A DNA stretch of 51,836 nt from Bacteroidetes bacterium ADurb.Bin145. Lineage in GTDB: Bacteria > Bacteroidota > Bacteroidia > Bacteroidales > VadinHA17. The notes under the pieces are model-generated. The model searched no databases. It saw only the letters and a list, made by a program, of their open reading frames with translations, and was not told the origin of the DNA. Where the stretch lies: contig MWDJ01000023.1 in the NCBI GenBank assembly GCA_002070505.1, positions 1 to 51,836 of the forward strand. Direction: 5' to 3'. The position numbers and the translations under genes were made by a program. Positions 25,687 to 33,252 of the stretch are shown piece after piece; position 1 is the stretch's first letter, and each line of letters begins with the position of its first letter.

Positions 25687-26670
25687 ATGTATAAAGTTAC
25701 ATTAAAAAGCATATTATTTTTCACACTCCTCTATCTGCTGTTTCCATATAAAGTTTTATCAGCTTATGCCGAAACTGAATTAAGAGACACTGTCAATACT
25801 GATGTGAAAGAATCAAAACATTCATTATATCCTCTTGCAGGCTTTGGAAGCAATATGGTTTATCTGGGATCGACAATTTCGCATAATCAGCCTTTTATGT
25901 ATTCAGGTTTGGCATATGGATTCAACAATGAATTTTTTCTTTCAGCATCGTCTTTTCATCTTTCAGGGGTGAAGCCCTTCTTCGCTTTTCATAATTTTTC
26001 GCTCAGCTATAACCATGTCTTTAATTCCTGGCTCGATATGTCCTTTGGTGCTTACAGGTACCAGGTTGACAAAACACTTACCGATTCCCTTTTCAATAGT
26101 TTCTTTTATAGCGATATTGTGATCGGTATTGACTGGAAGCTGCTGTATTCAAAATTATCTTTTGGGGGCTTTCTGATGAAAGATCCCCAGACATATTTTC
26201 AAATAAAGAATTCGAGATATTTCAAAACTCCTGATTTCTTTAATGGGAAAGCATTTATATCCTTTGATCCTTATGTTAATCTTTTATTCGGTAACCTTAT
26301 AACTACAAAAATTACCAACGGAGTCTCTACAATTACTACAACGCAGCAATATAATAATCCATGGAATTCAGGTGACAAAACCGGAAACTCATCAACAGGC
26401 CACGGAACAGGTTATTCCGGTGGTTATGGAGCAGGTTCAGGCTCATCAACATCTGCCACAACAACAACAAGCGTCCCGACATACTCTGTCTCATACAAAG
26501 AGGAATTCAATATCATGCAGGTAGAGTTAGGATTACCAGTAGCCTTTAATTTAAACTCAATTACGATAGAGGCTGAAGCTGCTTATGTGTTACCAACCTA
26601 TAAAAGCCTTGAGTATCCAGGACCTGAAGGATTTATATTCCTTCTAAGCGGATTTTTCAGGATCTTTTAA
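25687..26670 (+). CDS. outer-membrane beta-barrel-like protein, copy 2
   Basis: A 327-residue paralogue of 23755-24678. It has a signal peptide (about 1-25), barrel-type strands, and a low-complexity insert rich in Gly, Ser and Thr (about 220-263). The C-terminus is FFRIF, again with a final Phe. Conserved blocks align along the whole length, but the insert differs and is longer (about 44 against 20 residues), as expected for a surface loop under loose constraint. It is followed after about 100 bases by the second Gln/Thr-repeat gene, repeating the barrel-then-repeat-protein order. Confidence 0.75.
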   Translation: MYKVTLKSILFFTLLYLLFPYKVLSAYAETELRDTVNTDVKESKHSLYPLAGFGSNMVYLGSTISHNQPFMYSGLAYGFNNEFFLSASSFHLSGVKPFFAFHNFSLSYNHVFNSWLDMSFGAYRYQVDKTLTDSLFNSFFYSDIVIGIDWKLLYSKLSFGGFLMKDPQTYFQIKNSRYFKTPDFFNGKAFISFDPYVNLLFGNLITTKITNGVSTITTTQQYNNPWNSGDKTGNSSTGHGTGYSGGYGAGSGSSTSATTTTSVPTYSVSYKEEFNIMQVELGLPVAFNLNSITIEAEAAYVLPTYKSLEYPGPEGFIFLLSGFFRIF

Positions 26671-26788
26671 TCCATAACTAAAAATTTTTATAATATTTTC
26701 TATTTGCAGGGTATTTTCATGAAACGTTCATGTTCATGGTTGCATATTTGAAAAAGAAATTATTGATATGAATTTAAAAACAGAAAAA

Positions 26789-27181
26789 ATGAAAAAGTTA
26801 TTTCTTATAAGTGCAGCAGTACTTTTATGTAGTGCAATTGTTACAGGACAGACGATGCAACAGGACAGGACCAGGAACCAGACTCGGACACAGGATCCTG
26901 TTCAGACACAGACCCAATCGAGTACTATGACTCAGACACAGACCCAATCGGGAACGATGACCCAGACTCAGTCTCAGAACGGCACCATGACCCAGACACG
27001 GACCAGGACCCGCACTCAGGACCCGGTTCAGGCACATACCGGTTCCGGAAATCAGATGCGTGAAAGAAGTGCAGTTCACAGTAGAACGGCCGTTAAAAAT
27101 TCAGGTGTAAATAATGCCAGAAGGGCTGGTACTCAATCCCGGGCAAACCAGGCTGCAAAAGCAGGTGCAAAGCGCAGATAA
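26789..27181 (+). CDS. secreted Gln/Thr-repeat protein, copy 2, with 10-residue repeats
   Basis: A protein of 130 residues from the ATG at 26789 (an in-frame ATG at 26768 would add seven residues ahead of MKK). A signal peptide (ending VTGQ) is followed by Thr/Gln-rich sequence with three clean ten-residue repeats of the form [SN][SG]TMTQT-[QR]-x-[QR]. Flanking TRTQDPVQ units come before and after the repeats. The C-terminal third is basic and rich in Ala, Arg and Asn (VNNARRAGTQSRANQAAKAGAKRR region). It is a paralogue of 24754-25194, but the Lys-rich helical segment of that protein is absent. Likely surface or periplasmic; exact role unknown. Confidence 0.7.
   Translation: MKKLFLISAAVLLCSAIVTGQTMQQDRTRNQTRTQDPVQTQTQSSTMTQTQTQSGTMTQTQSQNGTMTQTRTRTRTQDPVQAHTGSGNQMRERSAVHSRTAVKNSGVNNARRAGTQSRANQAAKAGAKRR
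26918..27007 (+). repeat. three in-frame 30-base repeats coding for [SN][SG]TMTQT-[QR]-x-[QR]
   Basis: The repeat units lie at 26918-26947, 26948-26977 and 26978-27007. The DNA copies differ at several codon positions while the protein repeat is kept (S-S/G-T-M-T-Q-T), so selection on the peptide is more likely than recent slippage. Confidence 0.75.
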
Positions 27182-27204
27182 AGTAATATAAATTAGCATT
27201 ACTG

Positions 27205-27253
27205 AAAGAGGGTGAAGCTTGTTTTACAAGTAAGAGGACACCCTCTTTTTTTT
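27205..27253 (+). terminator. rho-independent terminator between convergent genes
   Basis: AAAGAGGGTG (27205-27214) pairs perfectly with CACCCTCTTT (27239-27248), with a smaller CTTG/CAAG hairpin in the loop and a T tract to 27253. It ends the second cassette and separates it from the convergent antiporter gene. Confidence 0.85.
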
Positions 27254-27319
27254 CATAAATAGATTGTTAACAAACGTTCAATCCAGATAAAAGGGATAAG
27301 GATCGTTTAATAAGAATCC

Positions 27320-29305
27320 CTAAAGGTTATAAATTTGTTGCAGCAGTTCTGATGCCCGGTTTATCTGTTCCGGATCCCCAAGAAGATAGGCAATATCGTT
27401 TACCTGTAATTTTGTTTCAGGCACCGGATGCTCAATTATACCGTTACCCCTTTTAATAGCCAACAGAGTCACTCCTGTTTTTTTCCTGAGCTCAATTTCA
27501 ATTATCGATCTTCCCTCGGCATTGGAACCCTTATCGACATTAACTGCCACAATATTAATATTGGAAAATTCGTCAAGTATTGAAGGCTTGTTTACCACAT
27601 CTCTTTCAGTAAATACACCAAGATTTCTATTCCTGATACGTGTTATGATCCTGTTGACCTCTTTCTGCGGAACTAATTTTTTTACGAGGATCCTGTTCAT
27701 CATATCGATAGCAATCTCGAGCTTTTCAGGCAGCACCTGATCTGCTCCTATTTTATAGAGTTGTTCCACATTTTCTATCAGTGGAGATCTTACAAGGATG
27801 TAGGCATTTTTATTAAGTTGCCGGACTTTTTCAATTATTGCCATGCATGGCACTATACTTCCGATAGAAATAACAACAATATCAGCAGTATCGACATGAG
27901 CTTTCTTTAGAATGGGTTCATTGACTGCATCGCCATAAACTACAAACTCATTGTTATTTATTTTTTCACGGGCTATTGCAGGGTCGAAAATAATTGACAC
28001 ATGCCTGAGATTCTCGAATTTCGCCATCAATGACAGCTTCAGTGCACTGGCATCTTTACCGATTATTACAAGATGGTTGCTCATTCCCGGGATCTCTGTC
28101 TCCTTCAGGGGGAAAAGGCCTTTTACCAGAAATTCAGGCAGATTCAATCTGGAAAGTACTCTGTTTGCAGGTGATGAAAGATAAAGCAGGAGAGGCGTAA
28201 GCGCAATTGTAATGACTGCAACAGCAAGGAAGAGATGATAGTAGAAATCAGACAGGATAGCATGTTCAAACCCGATTCTGGCCAGGATAAACGAGAATTC
28301 CCCTACCTGGCTCAACGCGAATCCCACAAGGATGGTTCCCTGGAGCGTATGTCCCAGTAGAAAACCGGTACCTCCCCCGATAATGCTCTTTAGTATTATA
28401 ACGAGCAAAACACTTGCAATAACCAGTTTAAAATTCTCAACAACAAAAGACATGTCAAGCAGCATCCCTATTGATACAAAAAAGAAGCTGGCAAAAACAT
28501 CCTTAATGGGAAGAAAGTTCCCGAATACATTATGACTGTATTCCGACTCGGAAATCATCAGTCCGGCCAGGAAAGCTCCGAATGCAAGTGACATACCAAG
28601 TTTTGAAGTAAACAGTGCAACAGCAAAGCATATCAGGAAGATGCTCATCATGAACAGCTCCTGGTTTTTTGTCTGGGCAATCAGATTCAACAGCCAGGGT
28701 ATGAGCCACCGGTTTCCGGCAAAAACAAGTATTAGAATGATTATAACCTTACCTGTAAGTATTATTATTTCGTGGGGCAGATCAATACCTGTTCCAGCCA
28801 GCAGATCACCAAAAAGCAGAAGGGGAGCAAGCAGAAGATCCTGGAAAATAAGTATCCCCACCACAGTCCTGCCATAATTTGACGTTAGTTCTGACCGTTC
28901 CTGAAGCATCCTGAGTACGAGAGCGGAACTGCTTAAAGCAGCCAGGAAACCTATAAAAAATGAGCCTCTCCATTCCATTCCAATGGCATGAGCAATTAAA
29001 ATAAAAGCTGAAGCAGTCAGTAAAACCTGGATAAGTCCTCCAACAAATACTACTCTGCGGATCTTGAGCAAGTGGGTAAGTGAGAACTCAAGCCCGATTG
29101 TGAAAAGAAGCAGAACTACTCCAACTTCAGCCATCAGCTCAATTTCATGTCTGGCTTCTATGAGCGATAAAAGGTGAGGCCCGGCAATTACACCGGTTAT
29201 AAGGTAGCCCACAATAGTCGGGATCCTTATTCTTGTGAAAACAAGATTTACGAATGTCGAGAGAGCAAATATTAAAACAATATCTTTAAGAATTGCCAGT
29301 TCCAT
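27320..29305 (-). CDS. CPA2-family K+/H+ antiporter with TrkA-N and TrkA-C domains (KefC/YbaL-like)
   Basis: A 661-residue protein. Residues about 1-385 form the exchanger domain (GYLITGVIAGPHLLSL, LFTIGLEFSLTHLLK, GFLAALSSSALVL, SLAFGAFLAGLMISES). A TrkA-N nucleotide-binding domain follows (about 400-520, HLVIIGKDASALKLSLMAK with the strand-glycine entry), then a TrkA-C domain (about 575-655). This is the normal order for potassium-proton exchangers gated by NAD(H) or a second messenger. The usual GxGxxG reads GKDASA, so dinucleotide binding may be altered. It is monocistronic and convergent with the Gln/Thr-repeat gene. Confidence 0.9.
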   Translation of the reverse strand: MELAILKDIVLIFALSTFVNLVFTRIRIPTIVGYLITGVIAGPHLLSLIEARHEIELMAEVGVVLLLFTIGLEFSLTHLLKIRRVVFVGGLIQVLLTASAFILIAHAIGMEWRGSFFIGFLAALSSSALVLRMLQERSELTSNYGRTVVGILIFQDLLLAPLLLFGDLLAGTGIDLPHEIIILTGKVIIILILVFAGNRWLIPWLLNLIAQTKNQELFMMSIFLICFAVALFTSKLGMSLAFGAFLAGLMISESEYSHNVFGNFLPIKDVFASFFFVSIGMLLDMSFVVENFKLVIASVLLVIILKSIIGGGTGFLLGHTLQGTILVGFALSQVGEFSFILARIGFEHAILSDFYYHLFLAVAVITIALTPLLLYLSSPANRVLSRLNLPEFLVKGLFPLKETEIPGMSNHLVIIGKDASALKLSLMAKFENLRHVSIIFDPAIAREKINNNEFVVYGDAVNEPILKKAHVDTADIVVISIGSIVPCMAIIEKVRQLNKNAYILVRSPLIENVEQLYKIGADQVLPEKLEIAIDMMNRILVKKLVPQKEVNRIITRIRNRNLGVFTERDVVNKPSILDEFSNINIVAVNVDKGSNAEGRSIIEIELRKKTGVTLLAIKRGNGIIEHPVPETKLQVNDIAYLLGDPEQINRASELLQQIYNL

Positions 29306-29426
29306 CTACTTTTGGTTTTGGAGAGGCGTGATTTCTTAAAGATACGTTTTTACATGTGAAAATCTGAAAAATTTTTTCCGGATTGTTACTCTGAATATTG
29401 GTTTTTAAAAAACCTTCTGAATTGGT

Positions 29427-29717
29427 TCAGGAAACAATATCCGGACTTTCCTTGACGGAATGATCCCATTTTTCATTGAATTTTTTCTTCCAGGTTGATT
29501 TCCTATGGTCACTGTGCTGCCCTGGTGCGACCCCCGTCAGGAGGATCTTCGAGAGCAGGAACAATCCGGCTGTCTGCCAGTAACCCAGTTCAGGTCCGCC
29601 GAACAGATCCGGTATCAGCCAGTTCCAGAGCGCCTGGACACCAAATATCACAAGGAAAAGGAATGCGGTGCCAAGAATTCCTATTCCGATATACTTAAAA
29701 ACATTCTTTGCTTTCAT
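29427..29717 (-). CDS. small membrane protein paired with an ECF sigma factor
   Basis: A 96-residue protein with two membrane helices (about 9-33 and 48-63) and a basic, hydrophilic tail (KSTWKKKFNEKW). The pattern WNWLIPDLFGGPELGYWQTAGLFLLSKIL is one I associate with small Bacteroidota proteins encoded beside sigma factors. It starts one base after the stop of the sigma gene, so the two are co-transcribed. It might act as a regulator of the sigma factor or be its main product, but it has no zinc-finger anti-sigma motif. Confidence 0.75.
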   Translation of the reverse strand: MKAKNVFKYIGIGILGTAFLFLVIFGVQALWNWLIPDLFGGPELGYWQTAGLFLLSKILLTGVAPGQHSDHRKSTWKKKFNEKWDHSVKESPDIVS

Positions 29718-29718
29718 A

Positions 29719-30279
29719 CTAATTATTTTTTAAAAGTTTATACAAATTTTCCAGGTTCTTCCTGAGAGCAAGGACAGCATACCGTTTTCTTGATATAAGA
29801 GTGTTGATACCAATACCGGTTCTTTCAGAGATCTCTTTAAAACTCATTTCCTCAAATTCATTATCAACAAATACACTTCTTTGCTCTTCGGGGAGAGAAG
29901 CGAGAGTTGTTTCAATTGTTTCCCAGATCATTTCTTTAAGTTCTTCATCATCAGGTGCTGATCCGGTTTGCGGTAGTATCTCTTCAAGTGTGAGGGGCCC
30001 TTCTTCACTCTCGGAAAATGAATCTTTATAACTAAAGGTAACCGGTCTTTTTTTTCGAAAGTGATCAGTTATCCGGTTGTCAGCTACACGGAACAGCCAT
30101 GAAGTCAGACTTTCAATCCTTCTGATGTCGTTAAAGCCCACTGTGAGCTGGTAAAAGACATCCTGCAGAATGTCCTCGGCTTCAGGATAATCGGGGATCC
30201 TCTTCCTTATATAACCGAGAAGCATCTTATGCTCACGGTTATACGCCGATGTTATTTTTTCCAGATCCTTGGGACTCAT
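29719..30279 (-). CDS. ECF-type RNA polymerase sigma factor
   Basis: A 186-residue sigma-70-family protein. Region 2 is at about 8-80 (AEDILQDVFYQLT and the -10-binding SLTSWLFRVADNRITDHFRKK helix). Region 4 is at about 120-175 (LPEEQRSVFVDNEFEEMSFKEISERTGIGINTLISRKRYA, a helix-turn-helix). A 40-residue acidic linker separates them. No classical anti-sigma gene is adjacent; the gene is followed instead by the small two-helix membrane protein. It is divergent from the enolase-superfamily gene at 30478, which may be in its regulon. Confidence 0.92.
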   Translation of the reverse strand: MSPKDLEKITSAYNREHKMLLGYIRKRIPDYPEAEDILQDVFYQLTVGFNDIRRIESLTSWLFRVADNRITDHFRKKRPVTFSYKDSFSESEEGPLTLEEILPQTGSAPDDEELKEMIWETIETTLASLPEEQRSVFVDNEFEEMSFKEISERTGIGINTLISRKRYAVLALRKNLENLYKLLKNN

Positions 30280-30477
30280 TTTAATTGTCTTTAATCCTGG
30301 AGACGTTGAACAGTGAATTATATTTTAAAAAAATCAGTCATTTTACTGTTAAGATAGATCATTCTGGCATTATATGCTAAAGATGGTATTTAAAAGATTT
30401 GTAACTTTCTGTCCTGTGTTGCCGAATAACAGGTGATAATTTACAGGAGAAGAAGATAAACCTAATAATATACACCT

Positions 30478-31923
30478 ATGAAAAGTATTTTAAAGCAGAT
30501 CACTGAGAACCAGGATCATACCGGGGACAGTGAGCGAAGCCGCCGCAGTTTCATCAGGAAAGCTGCAATGGGTGGTATTGCTATTGGCAGTTTTATGAAT
30601 ATGCCTGTTGAGGAAACCCTGGAACAGATGACATCAAAGGTTCAGAGAGCTTCCCGTCCCTCTGAGCTGAAGATCACTGATATGAGAGTAGCTGTGATAA
30701 ACGATAGTGGCAGGAAGCCTATAATACGGCTTGATACAAACCAGGGTATCTATGGTCTCGGTGAAGTAAGAGACGGGGCTGATGAAAGATATGCCCTGAT
30801 GCTGAAAAGCCGGTTACTCGGACTCAACCCCTGCAACATTGAAATGCTGTTCAGGATAATAAAACAGTTTGGATATCATGGCCGTCAGGGAGGCGGTGTC
30901 AGTGCTGTCGAAATGGCATTATGGGACCTTTGCGGGAAGGCTTATGGCGTTCCTGTATGGCAGCTGCTGGGCGGAAGATTCCGTGACAAGATACGCCTGT
31001 ATGCTGATACACCCGGAGTAAACGATCCCCAGGGTTTTGCCGAAAAACTTAAAAAGAGAGTCGATGAACAGGGTTTTACATGGCTGAAAATGGATCTGGG
31101 AATACACCTTGTAAACAAGACCGAGGGGAACATAGTTAACAATAAATTCTGGGGCGGTCTCGCTCAGTATGACCTGCGCGATTATATGGGATACGGTAAC
31201 ACCCTTCATCCTTTCACCCAGGTTCAGATCACGGACAAAGGACTTGAAGATCTCGAAAAATATGTTGATACGATACGAAATGCTGTAGGGTATGAAATAC
31301 CACTTTCATCAGACCATTTCGGACATTTTGACATAAATAATTCAATCCGATTCGGGGAAGCAATGGAAAGATTCAGGCTGGCCTGGGTTGAAGACATGGT
31401 CCCATGGTTCGATACCGAAAGATGGAAAACCGTTTCAGATGCCCTTAAGACACCAACCTGTACGGGGGAAGATATTTTTATGCTGAAAGATGGATTTAAA
31501 CCGCTTCTTGATGCGAAAGCAGTGGACATAATACAACCCGATCTTGCGACTGCAGGAGGTATAATGGAAACAAAGAAGATCGGTGACTATGCTGAAGAAT
31601 GTGGTGTGGCTATGGCGCTGCATATGGCAGGAACACCTGTCTGTTTTATGGCAAATGTGCACTGTGCTGCTGCAACACAAAATTTCCTTGCGCTGGAACA
31701 TCATTCAGTTGATGTCCCCTGGTGGGCTAATCTTGTAATAATGACTGGTGATCAGCCAATGATTTCAAAAGGATTTGCCAACGTGCCTCTTGAAGCACCC
31801 GGTCTGGGTATTGAACTGAATGAAGAAGAGATTAAAAAACATCTTCTGCCATCAGCTAAAGGTTATTTTGAACCCACACCGGAATGGGATCAGAAGCGTT
31901 CTCACGACAGATTATGGAGTTAA
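30478..31923 (+). CDS. Tat-exported mandelate-racemase/enolase-superfamily dehydratase
   Basis: A 481-residue protein. A twin-arginine signal (SRRSFIRKA, Arg22-Arg23, followed by a short hydrophobic stretch) precedes an enolase-superfamily fold. The N-terminal capping domain is at about 64-175. The barrel carries metal ligands Asp279 (SSDHFG), Glu305 (WVEDMV) and Glu331 (CTGEDIF). Likely general bases are Lys204 (WLKMDLG) and His382 (MALHMAG). Family members dehydrate or racemise sugar acids. It is a close paralogue of 49750-51282 and of the partial gene at the window end. A BASS-type transporter gene follows after 27 bases, suggesting a sugar-acid uptake/conversion pair. Confidence 0.88.
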   Translation: MKSILKQITENQDHTGDSERSRRSFIRKAAMGGIAIGSFMNMPVEETLEQMTSKVQRASRPSELKITDMRVAVINDSGRKPIIRLDTNQGIYGLGEVRDGADERYALMLKSRLLGLNPCNIEMLFRIIKQFGYHGRQGGGVSAVEMALWDLCGKAYGVPVWQLLGGRFRDKIRLYADTPGVNDPQGFAEKLKKRVDEQGFTWLKMDLGIHLVNKTEGNIVNNKFWGGLAQYDLRDYMGYGNTLHPFTQVQITDKGLEDLEKYVDTIRNAVGYEIPLSSDHFGHFDINNSIRFGEAMERFRLAWVEDMVPWFDTERWKTVSDALKTPTCTGEDIFMLKDGFKPLLDAKAVDIIQPDLATAGGIMETKKIGDYAEECGVAMALHMAGTPVCFMANVHCAAATQNFLALEHHSVDVPWWANLVIMTGDQPMISKGFANVPLEAPGLGIELNEEEIKKHLLPSAKGYFEPTPEWDQKRSHDRLWS

Positions 31924-31950
31924 TAAGGGCTAAAACTTAAGATTTTTAAT

Positions 31951-33237
31951 TTGAAAAGGATAAATTTATTTAAGATAGCGCTGATAATATCAGCTGTCTG
32001 CCTTGTATTGGCTTTGATAATTTCTTTAAGCGGCAGGTTATCAAAAGCTGGACCTCTTTATGTAGGATTTTTCATTTTACTGGCTCTTGGCATGCGGGGC
32101 TATAAAAAAGTAAAAGGGTTGTCATATACGGTCTGGATATTTACGGCTGTTACAACTTCGATGTTCTACCCGCAGTTATTTCTTTCGGTTGGAGATTTTC
32201 AGCTGAAGAATCTTATTGTTCCATTGCTCCAGATAATAATGTTCGGGATGGGTTCTCAGATGAGCCTGAACGATTTCACAGGCGTGATCAGGATGCCAAA
32301 AGGAGTTCTTTTAGGGATCTTTTCTCATTATACAATCATGCCCCTCGTAGGTTTCGGGATAGCGAATATATTTAATTTTCCTGCTGAAATAAAAGCAGGA
32401 ATAATACTTATCGGATGCGTGCCAAGCGGCCTTGCCTCAAACGTAATGTCGTACATAGCCAACGCTAATCTTGCTCTTGCAATAACTATCGGAGCTATAT
32501 CAACTTTATTATCACCCGTTGTTACTCCGTTCCTGATGAAAATCCTTGGAGGACAGTATATTGAGGTCAGTTTCTGGAGTATGATGCTCGATATTCTGAA
32601 GATGATCATACTCCCGATAGTCGCAGGATTCATATTCAATCTTTTTTCCGGCTCTCGTTCTGACAAAAAGCAAAAAACAATTCAAATGGCAGGGTATTTC
32701 ATTATTATCCTGCTGACCAACCTGGTCTATGTGAAATCAGCCAACGCCGATTTCTCAGCCTTTCTTATAGCATTAGCTAAATCGGTTGCATGGTTTTTCA
32801 TTCTGCCATGCATAGCGGCATTATCATTAAGGTATCTCGTTAAGGGGGAAAAGGTATGGTTGAGCAAGCTGCTTTCACTTGTATCCATGACAGGTATTGC
32901 TGTTATAATTACAATTATTACTGCTGCGGGACATGAAAGTCTCTTAAAGGTTGGAGCCCTTCTTTTAGTGACCAGTTTGCTTCATAATCTGGCAGGATAC
33001 TCGCTTGGATATACTGTTGCATGGCTTACAGGCATGCCGGAAAAGGACCGTCGTACACTTGCTTTTGAAGTAGGGATGCAGAATGGAGGACTTGCTTCAG
33101 GGCTGGCCCTTCAGATGGGCAAGGTGGCAACTGTAGGATTAGCTCCTGCCATTTTTGGACCTTTAATGAATATCACAGGATCAACACTGGCCAGCTGGTG
33201 GAGGACAAAACCCACTGATGTAAAGGAACAACTTTAA
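31951..33237 (+). CDS. bile-acid:sodium symporter (BASS)-family transporter
   Basis: A 428-residue membrane protein with about ten helices and family marks of the BASS/SBF fold. These are FGMGSQMSLNDF at about 99-110, GIILIGCVPSGLASNVMSYIANANLALAITI at about 150-180, and FEVGMQNGGLASGLALQM at about 375-393. BASS proteins import organic acids with sodium; coupling to the enolase-family gene just upstream suggests a sugar or keto acid. The first helices (about 10-80) form an extension ahead of the core. The frame has no ATG near the start and opens with TTG at 31951, seven codons after an in-frame stop at 31924-31926, so the start is less certain. Confidence 0.85.
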   Translation: MKRINLFKIALIISAVCLVLALIISLSGRLSKAGPLYVGFFILLALGMRGYKKVKGLSYTVWIFTAVTTSMFYPQLFLSVGDFQLKNLIVPLLQIIMFGMGSQMSLNDFTGVIRMPKGVLLGIFSHYTIMPLVGFGIANIFNFPAEIKAGIILIGCVPSGLASNVMSYIANANLALAITIGAISTLLSPVVTPFLMKILGGQYIEVSFWSMMLDILKMIILPIVAGFIFNLFSGSRSDKKQKTIQMAGYFIIILLTNLVYVKSANADFSAFLIALAKSVAWFFILPCIAALSLRYLVKGEKVWLSKLLSLVSMTGIAVIITIITAAGHESLLKVGALLLVTSLLHNLAGYSLGYTVAWLTGMPEKDRRTLAFEVGMQNGGLASGLALQMGKVATVGLAPAIFGPLMNITGSTLASWWRTKPTDVKEQL

Positions 33238-33252
33238 AACCGGTTAGCATTC

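Noticed and set aside
26880-27040. CRISPR-like or satellite DNA in the repeat-protein gene
   Set aside because: The units are contiguous 30-base coding repeats without spacers, stay in frame and sit behind a signal peptide.
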